Source: Prevotella melaninogenica
GTDB lineage: Bacteria; Bacteroidota; Bacteroidia; Bacteroidales; Bacteroidaceae
Direction of reading: 5' to 3'
NCBI RefSeq assembly: GCF_018128065.1
Contig: NZ_CP072360.1
Location: 872,501 to 936,500 of the forward strand
Length of the DNA: 64,000 nucleotides
Under the pieces are notes generated by a model. That model did no database searches and had not been told where the DNA came from. It saw only the letters and a list, made by a program, of their open reading frames with translations. A program made the position numbers and the translations under genes. Positions within the stretch are counted from its first letter, which is position 1, and each line of letters starts with the position of its first letter. Shown here one piece after another: positions 8,708 through 16,859 of the stretch.

Positions 8708-9220
8708 ATGAAGGCTATACTACTTATCTTTTCTTGTCCCTTTCTACTCTGTTGTACAACGGAGACGCGAAAGGTAACAACCGTTCATTCTCCATATGAT
8801 ACTGTGTATATTTACGCAAAGGATGAAATGGGGCAAAAAATATACAATGTTATCTCTGAGAAGGCAGTAACGGTTAATGGAGACTCGTTATTTGGTAAGA
8901 TAAGAAAAGAGGTCCCGAAACAGTTGAATGACAAGGAGTTTGAACTTGCTAAAACCATTGTAAGGAAGTATATTCATAGGCATCAAGCTGATTACCTGCC
9001 CTTTGATTCCTATTTTCAGCAATACTTAGGTTATGAGAAAGATGGTGTTTTAATGGCGGATGTTGTTTTATTTTCATATTATAGAGTCATCTATCAAAAG
9101 GGTGTTGCAGGAATTACTCATGAAAACTATAGGGTGAAATTCAGGTTTCTGAAAGAACTTGGGAAGGAGCGTAAGAGGTTTACAATAAACTTGGATAAAG
9201 GAGTTATCGTAAATGAATAG
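8708..9220 (+). CDS. Hypothetical lipoprotein
   Basis: 170 residues with a short signal MKAILLIFSCPFLLCCTTE; the lipobox cysteine is one of the CC pair (about residues 15-16). The mature part carries a stretch YDTVYIYAKDEMGQKIYNVI and a charged C-terminus. No family recognised. Second gene of the pair starting at 8147. Confidence 0.65.
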   Translation: MKAILLIFSCPFLLCCTTETRKVTTVHSPYDTVYIYAKDEMGQKIYNVISEKAVTVNGDSLFGKIRKEVPKQLNDKEFELAKTIVRKYIHRHQADYLPFDSYFQQYLGYEKDGVLMADVVLFSYYRVIYQKGVAGITHENYRVKFRFLKELGKERKRFTINLDKGVIVNE

Positions 9221-9240
9221 GACGATTTAAGATATGTCAC

Positions 9241-9600
9241 TTATCTTTTTTGCCGTACAAAGCTAACTTCTTTTTCCTCGTTCCACAGCAAGCCTTTGAT
9301 AATCAGTATGCTATCGTGTAACTCCATGACTTTGCAGCGGTTAGTATCATTCTCACCATAGGCCAGAAAAAGTGAGTCGTTCACAAAGTGGTAACTATTA
9401 AACCACCTGCAAGTGTCTCCTATGCCTGGATCGTATGCAACGGTAGAATCCGTCACTTCAAGGGTTGGACGCATACCAATGTCTGTCTTTTCCACACCTG
9501 CCCAGTTTCCTATAAATTCTTTGGGGTAAACGTGTCTATCGTTTCTACTGCAGGCAGCGAGCAAAACTAACAAGAAAATAGGAAGTAAGTAGTATCTCAT
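9241..9600 (-). CDS. Small hypothetical lipoprotein
   Basis: 119 residues; signal MRYYLLPIFLLVLLAAC with a textbook lipobox (LLAAC, Cys17). The mature domain starts with EFIGNWAGVE and contains alternating beta-strand-like segments, resembling small lipocalin-like or META-like beta domains, but no specific family can be claimed. Convergent with the lipoprotein pair on the plus strand. Confidence 0.65.
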   Translation of the reverse strand: MRYYLLPIFLLVLLAACSRNDRHVYPKEFIGNWAGVEKTDIGMRPTLEVTDSTVAYDPGIGDTCRWFNSYHFVNDSLFLAYGENDTNRCKVMELHDSILIIKGLLWNEEKEVSFVRQKR

Positions 9601-9896
9601 ACCTCACGAATTTATCAATATCAACAATCACGATAAGTGAATATACTAAAAAGGCTGACCCAAACGGAATTATAGTCTATAGCCCCTTTATGAGATAAAC
9701 GCCGTCAGTATCATAAAATTGTTTAGTATAAAGGTTTTCTTTTGATGATTGTAAAAGTCGCAAAACACTCTTATGAGATTTGAAATTTGTTTACATAGTG
9801 AGCGTGTTTTGAGGCTTTAAAAGGCGATAAAACGAGCTAAAAAACCCCCTTTGTAAGTTGCAAAGAATCAGCGAGTTGCATAGTCGTGTTTTAAAG

Positions 9897-9984
9897 GGTG
9901 CTTAGTAAGGGTTTTGAAGGGCGTTACTTGGACTTCAAAAGGGCATCTTTTGCAAGTCAATTGGGCGTTAATTGCAAGCTAATC
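9897..9984 (+). repeat. Four-unit 22-nt periodic element, copy 1
   Basis: Four contiguous units of exactly 22 nt start at 9897, 9919, 9941 and 9963. Each opens with GGTGC or GGGC: GGTGCTTAGT..., GGGCGTTACT..., GGGCATCTTTT..., GGGCGTTAAT.... The same architecture and near-identical third unit occur at 35102-35189 and 58961-59048. It lies in a gene-free stretch (9601-10353) that otherwise holds only a second, pyrimidine-rich repeat. Confidence 0.8.
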
Positions 9985-10087
9985 TACGCTCTTTTTATTT
10001 TTAAGATTAGATTTTTCTTTACAAAAGTCATTCTTCTTGCAAAAGCTATAGAAAAGAGAATAAAGTGAAAGTGTAAAAACAGAAAAG

Positions 10088-10220
10088 TTCTTCTGTTACC
10101 CTGTCTTCAGGCAATTCAGTCTTCGTTCTTCTGTTACTTTGTCTATTTCTTCCCCCTTCTTTTGTTTCTCTGTTACTTTGTCTTTATTTTATCCTGTCTT
10201 TGTTCTGTTATTCTGTCTTA
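10088..10220 (+). repeat. Pyrimidine-rich degenerate repeat (TTCTGTTACTTTGTCT units)
   Basis: At least four imperfect units: TTCTTCTGTTACCCTGTCTT, TTCTTCTGTTACTTTGTCTA, TTCTCTGTTACTTTGTCTTT, and TTGTTCTGTTATTCTGTCTT. Strand composition is strongly skewed to T/C. No coding sense is evident. Confidence 0.65.
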
Positions 10221-10298
10221 AAGATGGTTAGTTCTTGTATCTAACAGCATCTACGGTAATTATAATTCTGAATTACTTACATCCCCATAAACGAGAAA

Positions 10299-10322
10299 AC
10301 CGTAGGACGAAAGTCCTACGGT
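10299..10322 (-). terminator. Perfect 10-bp hairpin terminator of the small lipoprotein gene
   Basis: ACCGTAGGAC (10299-10308) and GTCCTACGGT (10313-10322) pair perfectly around a 4-nt loop. On the minus strand the stem is followed by TTTTCTCGTTT. It lies about 30 nt after the stop of the 57-codon gene at 10354-10527. Confidence 0.85.
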
Positions 10323-10353
10323 CAATTTCTCTCTTTTTCTGTTCGTTCTCTGA

Positions 10354-10527
10354 TTACTTAACAGAGTCAGCAGCAACTGAATCAGCAGCAACTGAATCAG
10401 CGTTAGCGCTATCAACCATTGCAGAATCTGCAGTTGAGTCAGCGTTAGCAGCTGGCTTAGAGTTATTACCACAAGATGCGAAAGAGATAGCTGCGATAGC
10501 TACGAACATTAAAACTAATTTCTTCAT
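10354..10527 (-). CDS. 57-residue lipoprotein with Ala-Asp-Ser repeats
   Basis: A short gene with full expression signals: start ATG 10527, TAA at 10354-10356. The protein opens MKKLVLMFVAIAAISFASC, a signal peptide with lipobox Cys19; the mature 39 residues are almost only A, D, S, V and N, with repeats of (N/A)ADSV and TADSA. Upstream is a strong promoter (TTG, then TACCTTTG) and downstream a perfect hairpin terminator, so it is probably an abundant stand-alone transcript. It looks like the small entericidin-like lipoproteins of Bacteroidetes by size and layout, but homology cannot be shown. The acidic, low-complexity mature part suggests a surface or spacer function (inference). Confidence 0.8.
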   Translation of the reverse strand: MKKLVLMFVAIAAISFASCGNNSKPAANADSTADSAMVDSANADSVAADSVAADSVK

Positions 10528-10578
10528 TTTCTTTGCTTTTTAAATCTGTAAAACAATCATTTGTTTGTTAAAACGATG

Positions 10579-10586
10579 CAAAGGTA
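10579..10586 (-). promoter_or_regulatory. Promoter -7 element of the 57-residue lipoprotein gene
   Basis: Minus-strand TACCTTTG; a TTG lies about 20 nt further upstream within an AT-rich spacer, fitting the Bacteroidetes -33/-7 arrangement. The 5' leader is about 45 nt. Confidence 0.75.
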
Positions 10587-10854
10587 AGTATTTTTTTTAT
10601 ACGGCAATAATATTTTTAGAACTTTTTTTGTTCTATTTTTGTAACTAATTTATAAAATACTGATAATCAGGAGTATATAAATGATAAATAAATGTTAAAT
10701 GGTTTGGTGTGTGCCTACACAGTTTTAAAACCTTATGTTTTTATGGGCTTTAACATGCTGTTTTAGAGTGTAAAATCTTCTTTTCTTAGTCTTTCTTACC
10801 TTTTTCTAATGTGTAAACGAGGACTATTTCTTTGGTTTTGTGTTCATTTTGCTG

Positions 10855-10862
10855 TAACTTTG
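10855..10862 (+). promoter_or_regulatory. -7 promoter element deciding the mtaB start
   Basis: TAACTTTG lies inside the longest possible mtaB frame (in-frame ATG at 10832) and only 8 nt before ATG 10871. Transcription would start close to 10868-10870, so 10871 is the only usable start and the mRNA is nearly leaderless. Confidence 0.65.
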
Positions 10863-10870
10863 CAAGTTAT

Positions 10871-12220
10871 ATGATAGATACAGCAGCATTTCAAGGCAAG
10901 ACAGCCAAGTTCTATACGTTGGGTTGTAAGCTCAACTTCTCAGAGACAAGTACCTTCGCGCGTACCTTATATAATATGGGCGTGCGTGAAGCGAAGAAGA
11001 CTGAGCAGGCAGACATATGTCTGATTAATACCTGTTCGGTTACTGAGGTTGCTGACCACAAGTGCCGTCAGATCATCCATCGTATGGTGCGCCAGAACCC
11101 AGGTGCTTTCGTAATCGTGACAGGTTGCTATGCTCAGCTTGAGAGTGCAACGGTTGCGAAGATAGAAGGTGTCGACCTTGTGTTGGGTAGTAATGAGAAA
11201 GCTGACCTCGTACAGTATCTTAGTGATGCTTGGAATAAGGTCGATACAGCTAAAGAAGAGACGTCAGAGGGAGAGTATCACTCTGTTAAGACGAAGGATA
11301 TTAAAAGTTTCCAAGCAAGTTGCTCACGTGGTAATCGTACACGTTACTTCCTAAAGGTGCAAGACGGATGTAATTACTTCTGCACTTATTGTACGATTCC
11401 TTTTGCTCGTGGATTCTCACGTAACCCGACTGTTCAGTCGCTTGTTGCGCAGGCAGAAGAGGCAGCAAGAGAGGGTGGAAAGGAGATTGTGTTGACGGGA
11501 GTTAATATAGGTGACTTCGGTAAGACCACAGGTGAGAGTTTCTTAGACCTCGTAAAAGCATTAGATAAGGTAGAGGGCATACAGCGTTTCCGTATTAGTT
11601 CGCTGGAACCCGACTTGATAGATGATGAGTTGATAGCGTATTGTGCAGAGTCACGAGCGTTTATGCCACATTTCCACATCCCACTTCAGAGTGGTTCTGA
11701 TGAGGTGTTGGAGTTGATGCACCGTCGTTATGACACGGCACTCTTCGCTCGTAAGATAAAACTTATTAAGGAAAAGATGCCCGATGCATTTATCGGTGTT
11801 GATGTGATGGTAGGTTCTCGTGGCGAGCGACCAGAGTATTTTGAGGATTGTTATAAGTTCCTCGACTCCCTTCCAGTCACCCAACTCCATGTCTTCCCTT
11901 ATTCAGAACGTCCAGGAACTGCGGCATTGTCAATCCCTTATGTGGTAGATGACCGTGAGAAGAAGCACCGTGCGCATAAGCTATTGAAGCTCTCTGACGA
12001 GAAGACACGTGCTTTTTATGCAGCGCATATAGGGCAGGAGGCAGACGTCCTCTTTGAGAAAGCGGCACGCGGAAAGGCTATGCACGGCTTTACAGATAAC
12101 TATATTCGTGTGGAACTATCGCCCGATCAGGCAAAGGAAGAATATGACAACCAGATACTCCGAGTACGTTTAGGAGGGTTTAATTTCGATCAAAGTTCAT
12201 TAAAGGCAGAACTCTTATGA
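10871..12220 (+). CDS. mtaB: tRNA (ms2t6A37) methylthiotransferase MtaB
   Basis: Radical-SAM enzyme that adds a methylthio group to t6A at position 37 of ANN-decoding tRNAs. About 449 residues. Order of domains: the UPF0004 domain with cluster cysteines in YTLGCKLNFSET, INTCSVTEVADHKC and VTGCYAQL; the radical-SAM core with DGCNYFCTYCTIPFARG (C-x3-C-x2-C at about residue 170); and a C-terminal TRAM-like region. The histidine-rich HFHIPLQSGSDEVL motif is typical of methylthiotransferases. The next gene overlaps by 4 nt (ATGA), indicating translational coupling. Confidence 0.93.
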   Translation: MIDTAAFQGKTAKFYTLGCKLNFSETSTFARTLYNMGVREAKKTEQADICLINTCSVTEVADHKCRQIIHRMVRQNPGAFVIVTGCYAQLESATVAKIEGVDLVLGSNEKADLVQYLSDAWNKVDTAKEETSEGEYHSVKTKDIKSFQASCSRGNRTRYFLKVQDGCNYFCTYCTIPFARGFSRNPTVQSLVAQAEEAAREGGKEIVLTGVNIGDFGKTTGESFLDLVKALDKVEGIQRFRISSLEPDLIDDELIAYCAESRAFMPHFHIPLQSGSDEVLELMHRRYDTALFARKIKLIKEKMPDAFIGVDVMVGSRGERPEYFEDCYKFLDSLPVTQLHVFPYSERPGTAALSIPYVVDDREKKHRAHKLLKLSDEKTRAFYAAHIGQEADVLFEKAARGKAMHGFTDNYIRVELSPDQAKEEYDNQILRVRLGGFNFDQSSLKAELL

Positions 12221-13260
12221 AAGTTGCGATAGTTATATTGAACTGGAATGGGCGAAGTATGATGGAGCAATATCTCCCTTCCGTGCTGAATTTTTCACGA
12301 GGAGAAGCAGAGGTTATCATAGCCGATAATGCTTCAACAGATGACTCTGTTGCATGGTTGAAAACAACTTATCCATATGTTCGTGTGATAGAATTAGCTG
12401 AGAACTATGGCTTTGCAGAGGGGTATAATCGTACGCTAAAGCAAGTAGACAGCGAATATTACGTGTTGTTAAACAGTGATGTTGAGGTGACGCATCACTG
12501 GCTTACGCCCCTCATCGAGGAGATGGATGCCCATGAGGATATAGCAGCTTGTCAGCCAAAATTGCTCTCTGCTACCAATCGTGATGCTTTTGAGTATGCT
12601 GGTGCATCGGGAGGTTTCATTGATCGTTATGGCTATCCGTTCTGTCGTGGGCGCATCTTTGATACGGTGGAGGATGATAATGGACAGTATGATAATGCGG
12701 AGGAGGTTCTTTGGGCAACAGGTGCTTGCTTGATGATACGCGCCAAGGACTATTGGGAAGCTGGTGGATTGGACGGCAGATTCTTTGCTCATAATGAGGA
12801 AATAGATCTCTGTTGGCGGTTGCATCAGATGGGTAAGCGCATCTTCTGCTTCCCTGAAAGCTATGTATATCATGTAGGGGGCGGTACATTGCCAAAGTCT
12901 AACCCACGTAAAACCTTCCTGAACTTCCGTAATAACTTGACCATGTTGTGGAAGAACTTACCAGAAGATGAGTTGAAGCATGTCATGCGAGTACGATGGT
13001 TCTTAGACTATTTGGCTGCTTTTCAAACGCTGATTTTAGGTCGTAATTGGGGAGAATTTAAGGCAATCCTCTCAGCTCGTCATACCTTTAAACAGTGGAG
13101 ACATGAGTTTGAGCGACTACCAATTAGTCTTGATGGAGTAGTAAAACATCGAGAAAACCTCCCTTCTTGTACGAATGATGGACGTAAGAAATATAGCCTT
13201 CTTTGGCAATACTACGTGAAAGGGCGTAAGTTGTTTAGCTCCTTACCTGAATGGGAATAG
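12217..13260 (+). CDS. Family 2 glycosyltransferase
   Basis: 347 residues, GT-A fold. The N-terminus VAIVILNWNGRSMMEQYLPS and ADNASTDDSV form the nucleotide-sugar site; VLLNSDVEV carries the DxD-like metal motif (N-S-D-V-E); FFAHNEEIDLCWRL is the acceptor/catalytic ED-like region seen in rhamnosyltransferase-type GT2 enzymes. No membrane helices of the processive type. It starts within the stop codon of mtaB. Likely acts on cell-surface glycans at the cytoplasmic face; donor and acceptor are unknown. Confidence 0.88.
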   Translation: MKVAIVILNWNGRSMMEQYLPSVLNFSRGEAEVIIADNASTDDSVAWLKTTYPYVRVIELAENYGFAEGYNRTLKQVDSEYYVLLNSDVEVTHHWLTPLIEEMDAHEDIAACQPKLLSATNRDAFEYAGASGGFIDRYGYPFCRGRIFDTVEDDNGQYDNAEEVLWATGACLMIRAKDYWEAGGLDGRFFAHNEEIDLCWRLHQMGKRIFCFPESYVYHVGGGTLPKSNPRKTFLNFRNNLTMLWKNLPEDELKHVMRVRWFLDYLAAFQTLILGRNWGEFKAILSARHTFKQWRHEFERLPISLDGVVKHRENLPSCTNDGRKKYSLLWQYYVKGRKLFSSLPEWE

Positions 13261-13323
13261 GATTTGTTTATAAATTATTTTAATATTTTTAGAAGAACGC
13301 TTGCATTTTAAAATACATTTTAT

Positions 13324-13331
13324 TAATTTTG
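13324..13331 (+). promoter_or_regulatory. -7 promoter element of the GldB-like gene
   Basis: TAATTTTG fits TAnnTTTG, 33 nt before the GTG start at 13365. Confidence 0.6.
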
Positions 13332-13364
13332 CATTTAATACCCAAATATTGTAAGAAATAGCCA

Positions 13365-14177
13365 GTGAGATATCTCTATAGTATATTGTTTGTTGTACTG
13401 TTTACCTGCGTAGGCTGTCAGTTCAAACTTTCATCTGCTGACTCGAATGATAATTCGATGTTATTAGAGATAGATCGCTATGACCGTTTGGAATATCGTT
13501 ACTTGACAACGGGTGATTTCTCTGCCCTTCAGCAGATGAATACAGAGTATCCGATTGAAACGCGTACACTGATAGAGGATGTCGTGAAGATTGGTGAGAT
13601 AACCGACCCTGATATCAATACAAAGTTCTTGAAGTTCTATCAAGACACGACTTTGCAGTCTGTTATTGCAGCGGTAGAGTCTGAGTATGCCAATACAGAG
13701 GATCTTGATCATCAGTTTAGCAATGCTTTCAGACGACTAAAGCAGGTGCTTCCTGAGATAGCTATTCCAAGAGTCTATGCGCAAATTTCAGCTTTAGACC
13801 AGAGTGTCGTGGTGGGCAATGGTACGATAGGTATCTCACTTGACAAGTACCTTGGTCCTAATTATCCTTTGTATGCGAAGTTCTATTCGCCAACACAACG
13901 TAAGCAAATGTCACGTGATTACATCCTTCCAGATTGTATGACATTCTATCTGATGAGTATCTTCCCTTTACAACATTTTGAATCGCGCCCGCAGTTGGAG
14001 CGTGACCTTCAGATAGGCAAGATACAATGGATTGTCAATCAGGTAATGACAAAGCGAACCTATCACAGTCGGTATGAGGAGGCTGTAGACAACTATATGA
14101 AGAAGAACCCTAAGACTACTTACGAGGAACTGCTTCGTATGACAGACTTTTCTAAGTTTAAAGTTATGGAAAGTTAG
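13365..14177 (+). CDS. GldB-like lipoprotein
   Basis: 270 residues, GTG start (the only start after the promoter that keeps the signal peptide). Signal RYLYSILFVVLFTCVGC with lipobox Cys18. The body resembles the GldB family of Bacteroidetes gliding-motility/secretion lipoproteins: LPEIAIPRVYAQISALDQSVVVGNG..., then GISLDKYLGPNYPLY and a YSPTQRKQMSRDYILPD segment. GldB is required for gliding in Flavobacterium; non-gliding Bacteroidales also carry homologues, where the role is uncertain. Monocistronic by appearance. Confidence 0.75.
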   Translation: MRYLYSILFVVLFTCVGCQFKLSSADSNDNSMLLEIDRYDRLEYRYLTTGDFSALQQMNTEYPIETRTLIEDVVKIGEITDPDINTKFLKFYQDTTLQSVIAAVESEYANTEDLDHQFSNAFRRLKQVLPEIAIPRVYAQISALDQSVVVGNGTIGISLDKYLGPNYPLYAKFYSPTQRKQMSRDYILPDCMTFYLMSIFPLQHFESRPQLERDLQIGKIQWIVNQVMTKRTYHSRYEEAVDNYMKKNPKTTYEELLRMTDFSKFKVMES

Positions 14178-14360
14178 AGAATACTACTTGACAGTAGAGA
14201 AAAGACAACACTATCCCCTCTCAGGACCAACGGCAATGACCGTATGAAAGGTTTTGTAGAGGGGATAATTGTATCTAATAGGTTATAGCATTTTATCTCC
14301 AATGGTCTTTTTAAGGCTAAATCATTTTTACCTAAGCAATATATTATAAGGTAATAAGCC

Positions 14361-14414
14361 CTCAGCACGAATGGTGCTAACCCTCCGCACCACATGTGCG
14401 GAGCATCAACACGA
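14361..14414. repeat. GC-rich palindrome cluster, copy B
   Basis: CAGCACGAATGGTGCTAA, CCTCCGCACCACATGTGCGG and AGCATCAACACG: the same hairpin vocabulary as 3051-3105, 28764-28840 and 45010-45060. It lies in the gene-free stretch 14178-14631; no gene or other element is visible in the remainder. Confidence 0.65.
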
Positions 14415-14631
14415 GGTTAGAATAGGGCTGGTGAACTTTGTAACTATCATTTTATTTGTGGCAAGAAATAAATAGCAGATATACAAGGGATGTTTTAAGT
14501 AAGCGGTGTAAATATGTTGTCATCTGTTGATAAGCTAATATTTTTTATGTGCATTTTATTGTGAACGTTTAAATTTATCGTCACGTAATAACAAAAATGT
14601 CAGTTTGTTTTTGTTTATCTTCTTTTTTTTA

Positions 14632-14639
14632 TATTTTTG
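14632..14639 (+). promoter_or_regulatory. -7 promoter element of the Cys-leader/radical-SAM operon
   Basis: TATTTTTG fits TAnnTTTG, with a TTTTG about 18 nt upstream. It is the only promoter-like signal I see before the five-gene run 14680-18169. Confidence 0.55.
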
Positions 14640-14679
14640 TAGCAAAATCTTTTATTTACTAACGCTTAAATAATTATTT

Positions 14680-15390
14680 ATGGACAAGAGTAGAGCTATT
14701 TGTAAGGTCTTGAAGGATGTCCGTCAGAAGATTGCAAATGAGAATGGAATAAGCTATCATCCTGAAGAGTGCCACCATAAGGGTGAATGTACAGGTACGT
14801 GCCCTGGTTGTGAGAAGGAAATCCGTTACCTTGAAGAACAACTAAAGAATAAGCAGCATAGTGGTTTTGGCTTGAAGGTGGCTGGCATCGCTGCTGGCGT
14901 CTGTGTGACCGTATTGCCAATGATGGCTATGGTATAGCCTGAGGAAAAGATTAATCCTGAACAGAAAACTCCGGTTGTAAAGGAGGATAGTGTAAAAGTA
15001 GTAGACCTGACCAATGGGAACCCTGATGCTGTTCTATTACGTGGTCAGGTGCTTGATGCAAAGACAAAGGAGACTATTATTGGAGCCGTTGTTATGTTGA
15101 AAGGGTCAATGCCACCAAATGGATTGGGGACATGTACCAATCAGGATGGGTGGTATGCAGTAAAAGCTCTACCAACCGACACCTTAGATGCAAACTTTGT
15201 AGGCTATCATAAGTCGTTTTTGACGGTTAAAGAACTGTTAGCGACAAAGGATAAGACGATTTATCTTGAGGAGGATACTACCTATAAGCATGTTATTTTC
15301 ACCGTTGGAGGCATAGAAGGAACAACAGGAAAGTATCGTCCTAAGAAAGGACCTAAGTCGCATAAGGAAAAGAAGTGTAATAAGAAATAA
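14680..15390 (+). pseudogene. Cys-leader paralogue 1, interrupted by an in-frame amber codon
   Basis: First of four tandem paralogues. The leader (residues 1-85) contains CHHKGECTGTCPGCEKEIRYLE, then a hydrophobic segment (GFGLKVAGIAAGVCVTVLPM). TAG at 14935-14937 stops the frame after 85 codons, at the point where paralogues 2 and 3 have Gln after AAA; the same frame then runs on without interruption to 15390. The downstream part holds a carboxypeptidase-regulatory-like beta domain (RGQVLDAKTKETIIGAVVML) and ends in PKSHKEK plus a basic tail, as in the sister genes. A CAG-to-TAG change is the simplest explanation. Readthrough, or initiation at an internal ATG (15049), cannot be excluded. Confidence 0.75.
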
Positions 15391-15394
15391 AGTT

Positions 15395-16129
15395 ATGACG
15401 AAAGGAAAGAGTACTTGTAAGCTACTGAAGGATATTCGGCAGCAGATAGCGGATGCGAACGGTATCAGCTATCAGCCTAAAGAGTGTCACCACAAGGGGG
15501 ATTGTGCAGGTACTTGTCCTGCTTGTGAGGAAGAAATACGTTATCTTGAACGTGAGTTGAAAGCACGTAAGGGTAATGGCTTCGGTATGAAGGTAGCTGG
15601 TATCGCTGCAGGTATTTGTGCTACGGTTATGCCGATGACTGCTGCTGCGCAAGGTGTTAAGCCCGATAGTACTTCTAATCTTCCTGTGCGTACAGCCAAG
15701 AATGATTCTGTAAAGATTGTAGACTGCTCAAATGGTAATGCAGCTGCTGTGGTTGTACGTGGAATGGTAATAGACGGTGATGATAAGGAACCTTTGATAG
15801 GTGCTTCTGTTTTAATAGAGGGCACAAACAAGGGTGTGGCAACAAATATTGATGGACTTTTTGCATTGAAGTTACCATCAGACACTTCGTTGGCTATTTC
15901 ATATATCGGATACAAGACCAAGAAGGTTCTTGTAAGCTCTCTTTTGCATTCTGATGATAATGTTATAGTGCTTGAGGAAGATAGAGATGCAATGTTAGAT
16001 GGCATTGTAACAATTGCTACACCACCTACCTGTAAAGGTGAAAATAAAGGTAATAAAGATGACCAGAGTGGTCGTAGAACTGATAAGCCTAAGTCGCATA
16101 AGGAGAAGAATAAAAAGAAGTATAAGTAA
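15395..16129 (+). CDS. Cys-leader paralogue 2, exported regulatory-like beta-domain protein
   Basis: 244 residues in three parts. (1) A cytosolic-type leader of about 60 residues with Cys31-His-His, Cys37-x3-Cys41-x2-Cys44 and then EEEIRYLE; four Cys could bind Zn or an Fe-S cluster. (2) A hydrophobic segment, residues 61-80, ending MTAAAQ, which looks like a signal-peptidase I site displaced far from the N-terminus. (3) A domain of the CarboxypepD_reg type (VVVRGMVIDGDDKEPLIGASV...GVATNIDGLFALKLP...ISYIGYKTKKV), followed by a basic tail containing PKSHKEK. No known family name can be assigned. It starts 4 nt after paralogue 1. Confidence 0.8.
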   Translation: MTKGKSTCKLLKDIRQQIADANGISYQPKECHHKGDCAGTCPACEEEIRYLERELKARKGNGFGMKVAGIAAGICATVMPMTAAAQGVKPDSTSNLPVRTAKNDSVKIVDCSNGNAAAVVVRGMVIDGDDKEPLIGASVLIEGTNKGVATNIDGLFALKLPSDTSLAISYIGYKTKKVLVSSLLHSDDNVIVLEEDRDAMLDGIVTIATPPTCKGENKGNKDDQSGRRTDKPKSHKEKNKKKYK

Positions 16130-16140
16130 AGATTAGTATT

Positions 16141-16848
16141 ATGGCAAAAGGGAAGAGTACTTGTAAGCTACTGAAGGATATTCGGCAGCAGATAGCGGAT
16201 GCGAACGGTATCAGTTATCAGCCTAAAGAGTGTCACCACAAGGGGGATTGTGCAGGTACTTGTCCTGCTTGTGAGGAAGAAATACGTTATCTTGAACGTG
16301 AATTAAGAGCACGTAAGGGTAATGGCTTCGGTATGAAGGTAGCTGGTATCGCTGCAGGTATTTGTGCTACGGTAATGCCAATGACTGCTGCTGCGCAAAA
16401 TGTTAAGCCCGATAGTACTTCTAATCTTCCTGTGCGTACAGCCAAGAAAGATTCTGTAAAGGTAGTAGACCTTTCTGAAGGTTGTGCATCACCTGTAGTT
16501 GTACGTGGAATGGTCATTGGTAGTGATGATAAAGAACCATTGATAGGAGCTTTTATCTTAATAGAGGGAACAAACAAGGGTGTGGCAACAAATATAGATG
16601 GTTTGTTTGCTTTGAAGTTACCACCAGATACTTCGTTGGTTATTTCATTCATTGGTTACAAGCAGAAAACGGTTAGTGTAAGTTCTCTTTTGCGTTCAGA
16701 TGATAATGTTATTGTACTGGAAGCCTATGATGTGTCGGTGATAGTAGGAGGAATTGGATCTGTTTTACCAAACTACGATGATGTGTATGGTCATAGGACT
16801 TATAAGCCGAAGTCGCATAAGGAGAAGAATAAAAAGAAGTGTAAGTAA
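16141..16848 (+). CDS. Cys-leader paralogue 3
   Basis: 235 residues. The first about 110 residues are nearly identical to paralogue 2, also at synonymous positions, while the C-terminal third diverges (GGIGSVLPNYDDVYGHRTY), showing recent duplication or gene conversion of the 5' part. Same leader (Cys31, Cys37, Cys41, Cys44), same hydrophobic segment ending AAAQ, same CarboxypepD_reg-like domain (VVRGMVIGSDDKEPLIGAF...ISFIGYKQKTV), same terminal KPKSHKEK plus lysine-rich tail. Starts 11 nt after paralogue 2. Function unknown. Confidence 0.8.
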   Translation: MAKGKSTCKLLKDIRQQIADANGISYQPKECHHKGDCAGTCPACEEEIRYLERELRARKGNGFGMKVAGIAAGICATVMPMTAAAQNVKPDSTSNLPVRTAKKDSVKVVDLSEGCASPVVVRGMVIGSDDKEPLIGAFILIEGTNKGVATNIDGLFALKLPPDTSLVISFIGYKQKTVSVSSLLRSDDNVIVLEAYDVSVIVGGIGSVLPNYDDVYGHRTYKPKSHKEKNKKKCK

Positions 16849-16859
16849 AGATTAGCATT

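Noticed and set aside
9897..9984. Possible CRISPR array
   Set aside because: The 22-nt units follow each other without unique spacers, the units are imperfect, and no cas genes are nearby.
10235..10543. Plus-strand frame with ESAATESAA-like repeats
   Set aside because: It is the antisense of the 57-residue lipoprotein gene, whose promoter, signal peptide and terminator are on the minus strand.
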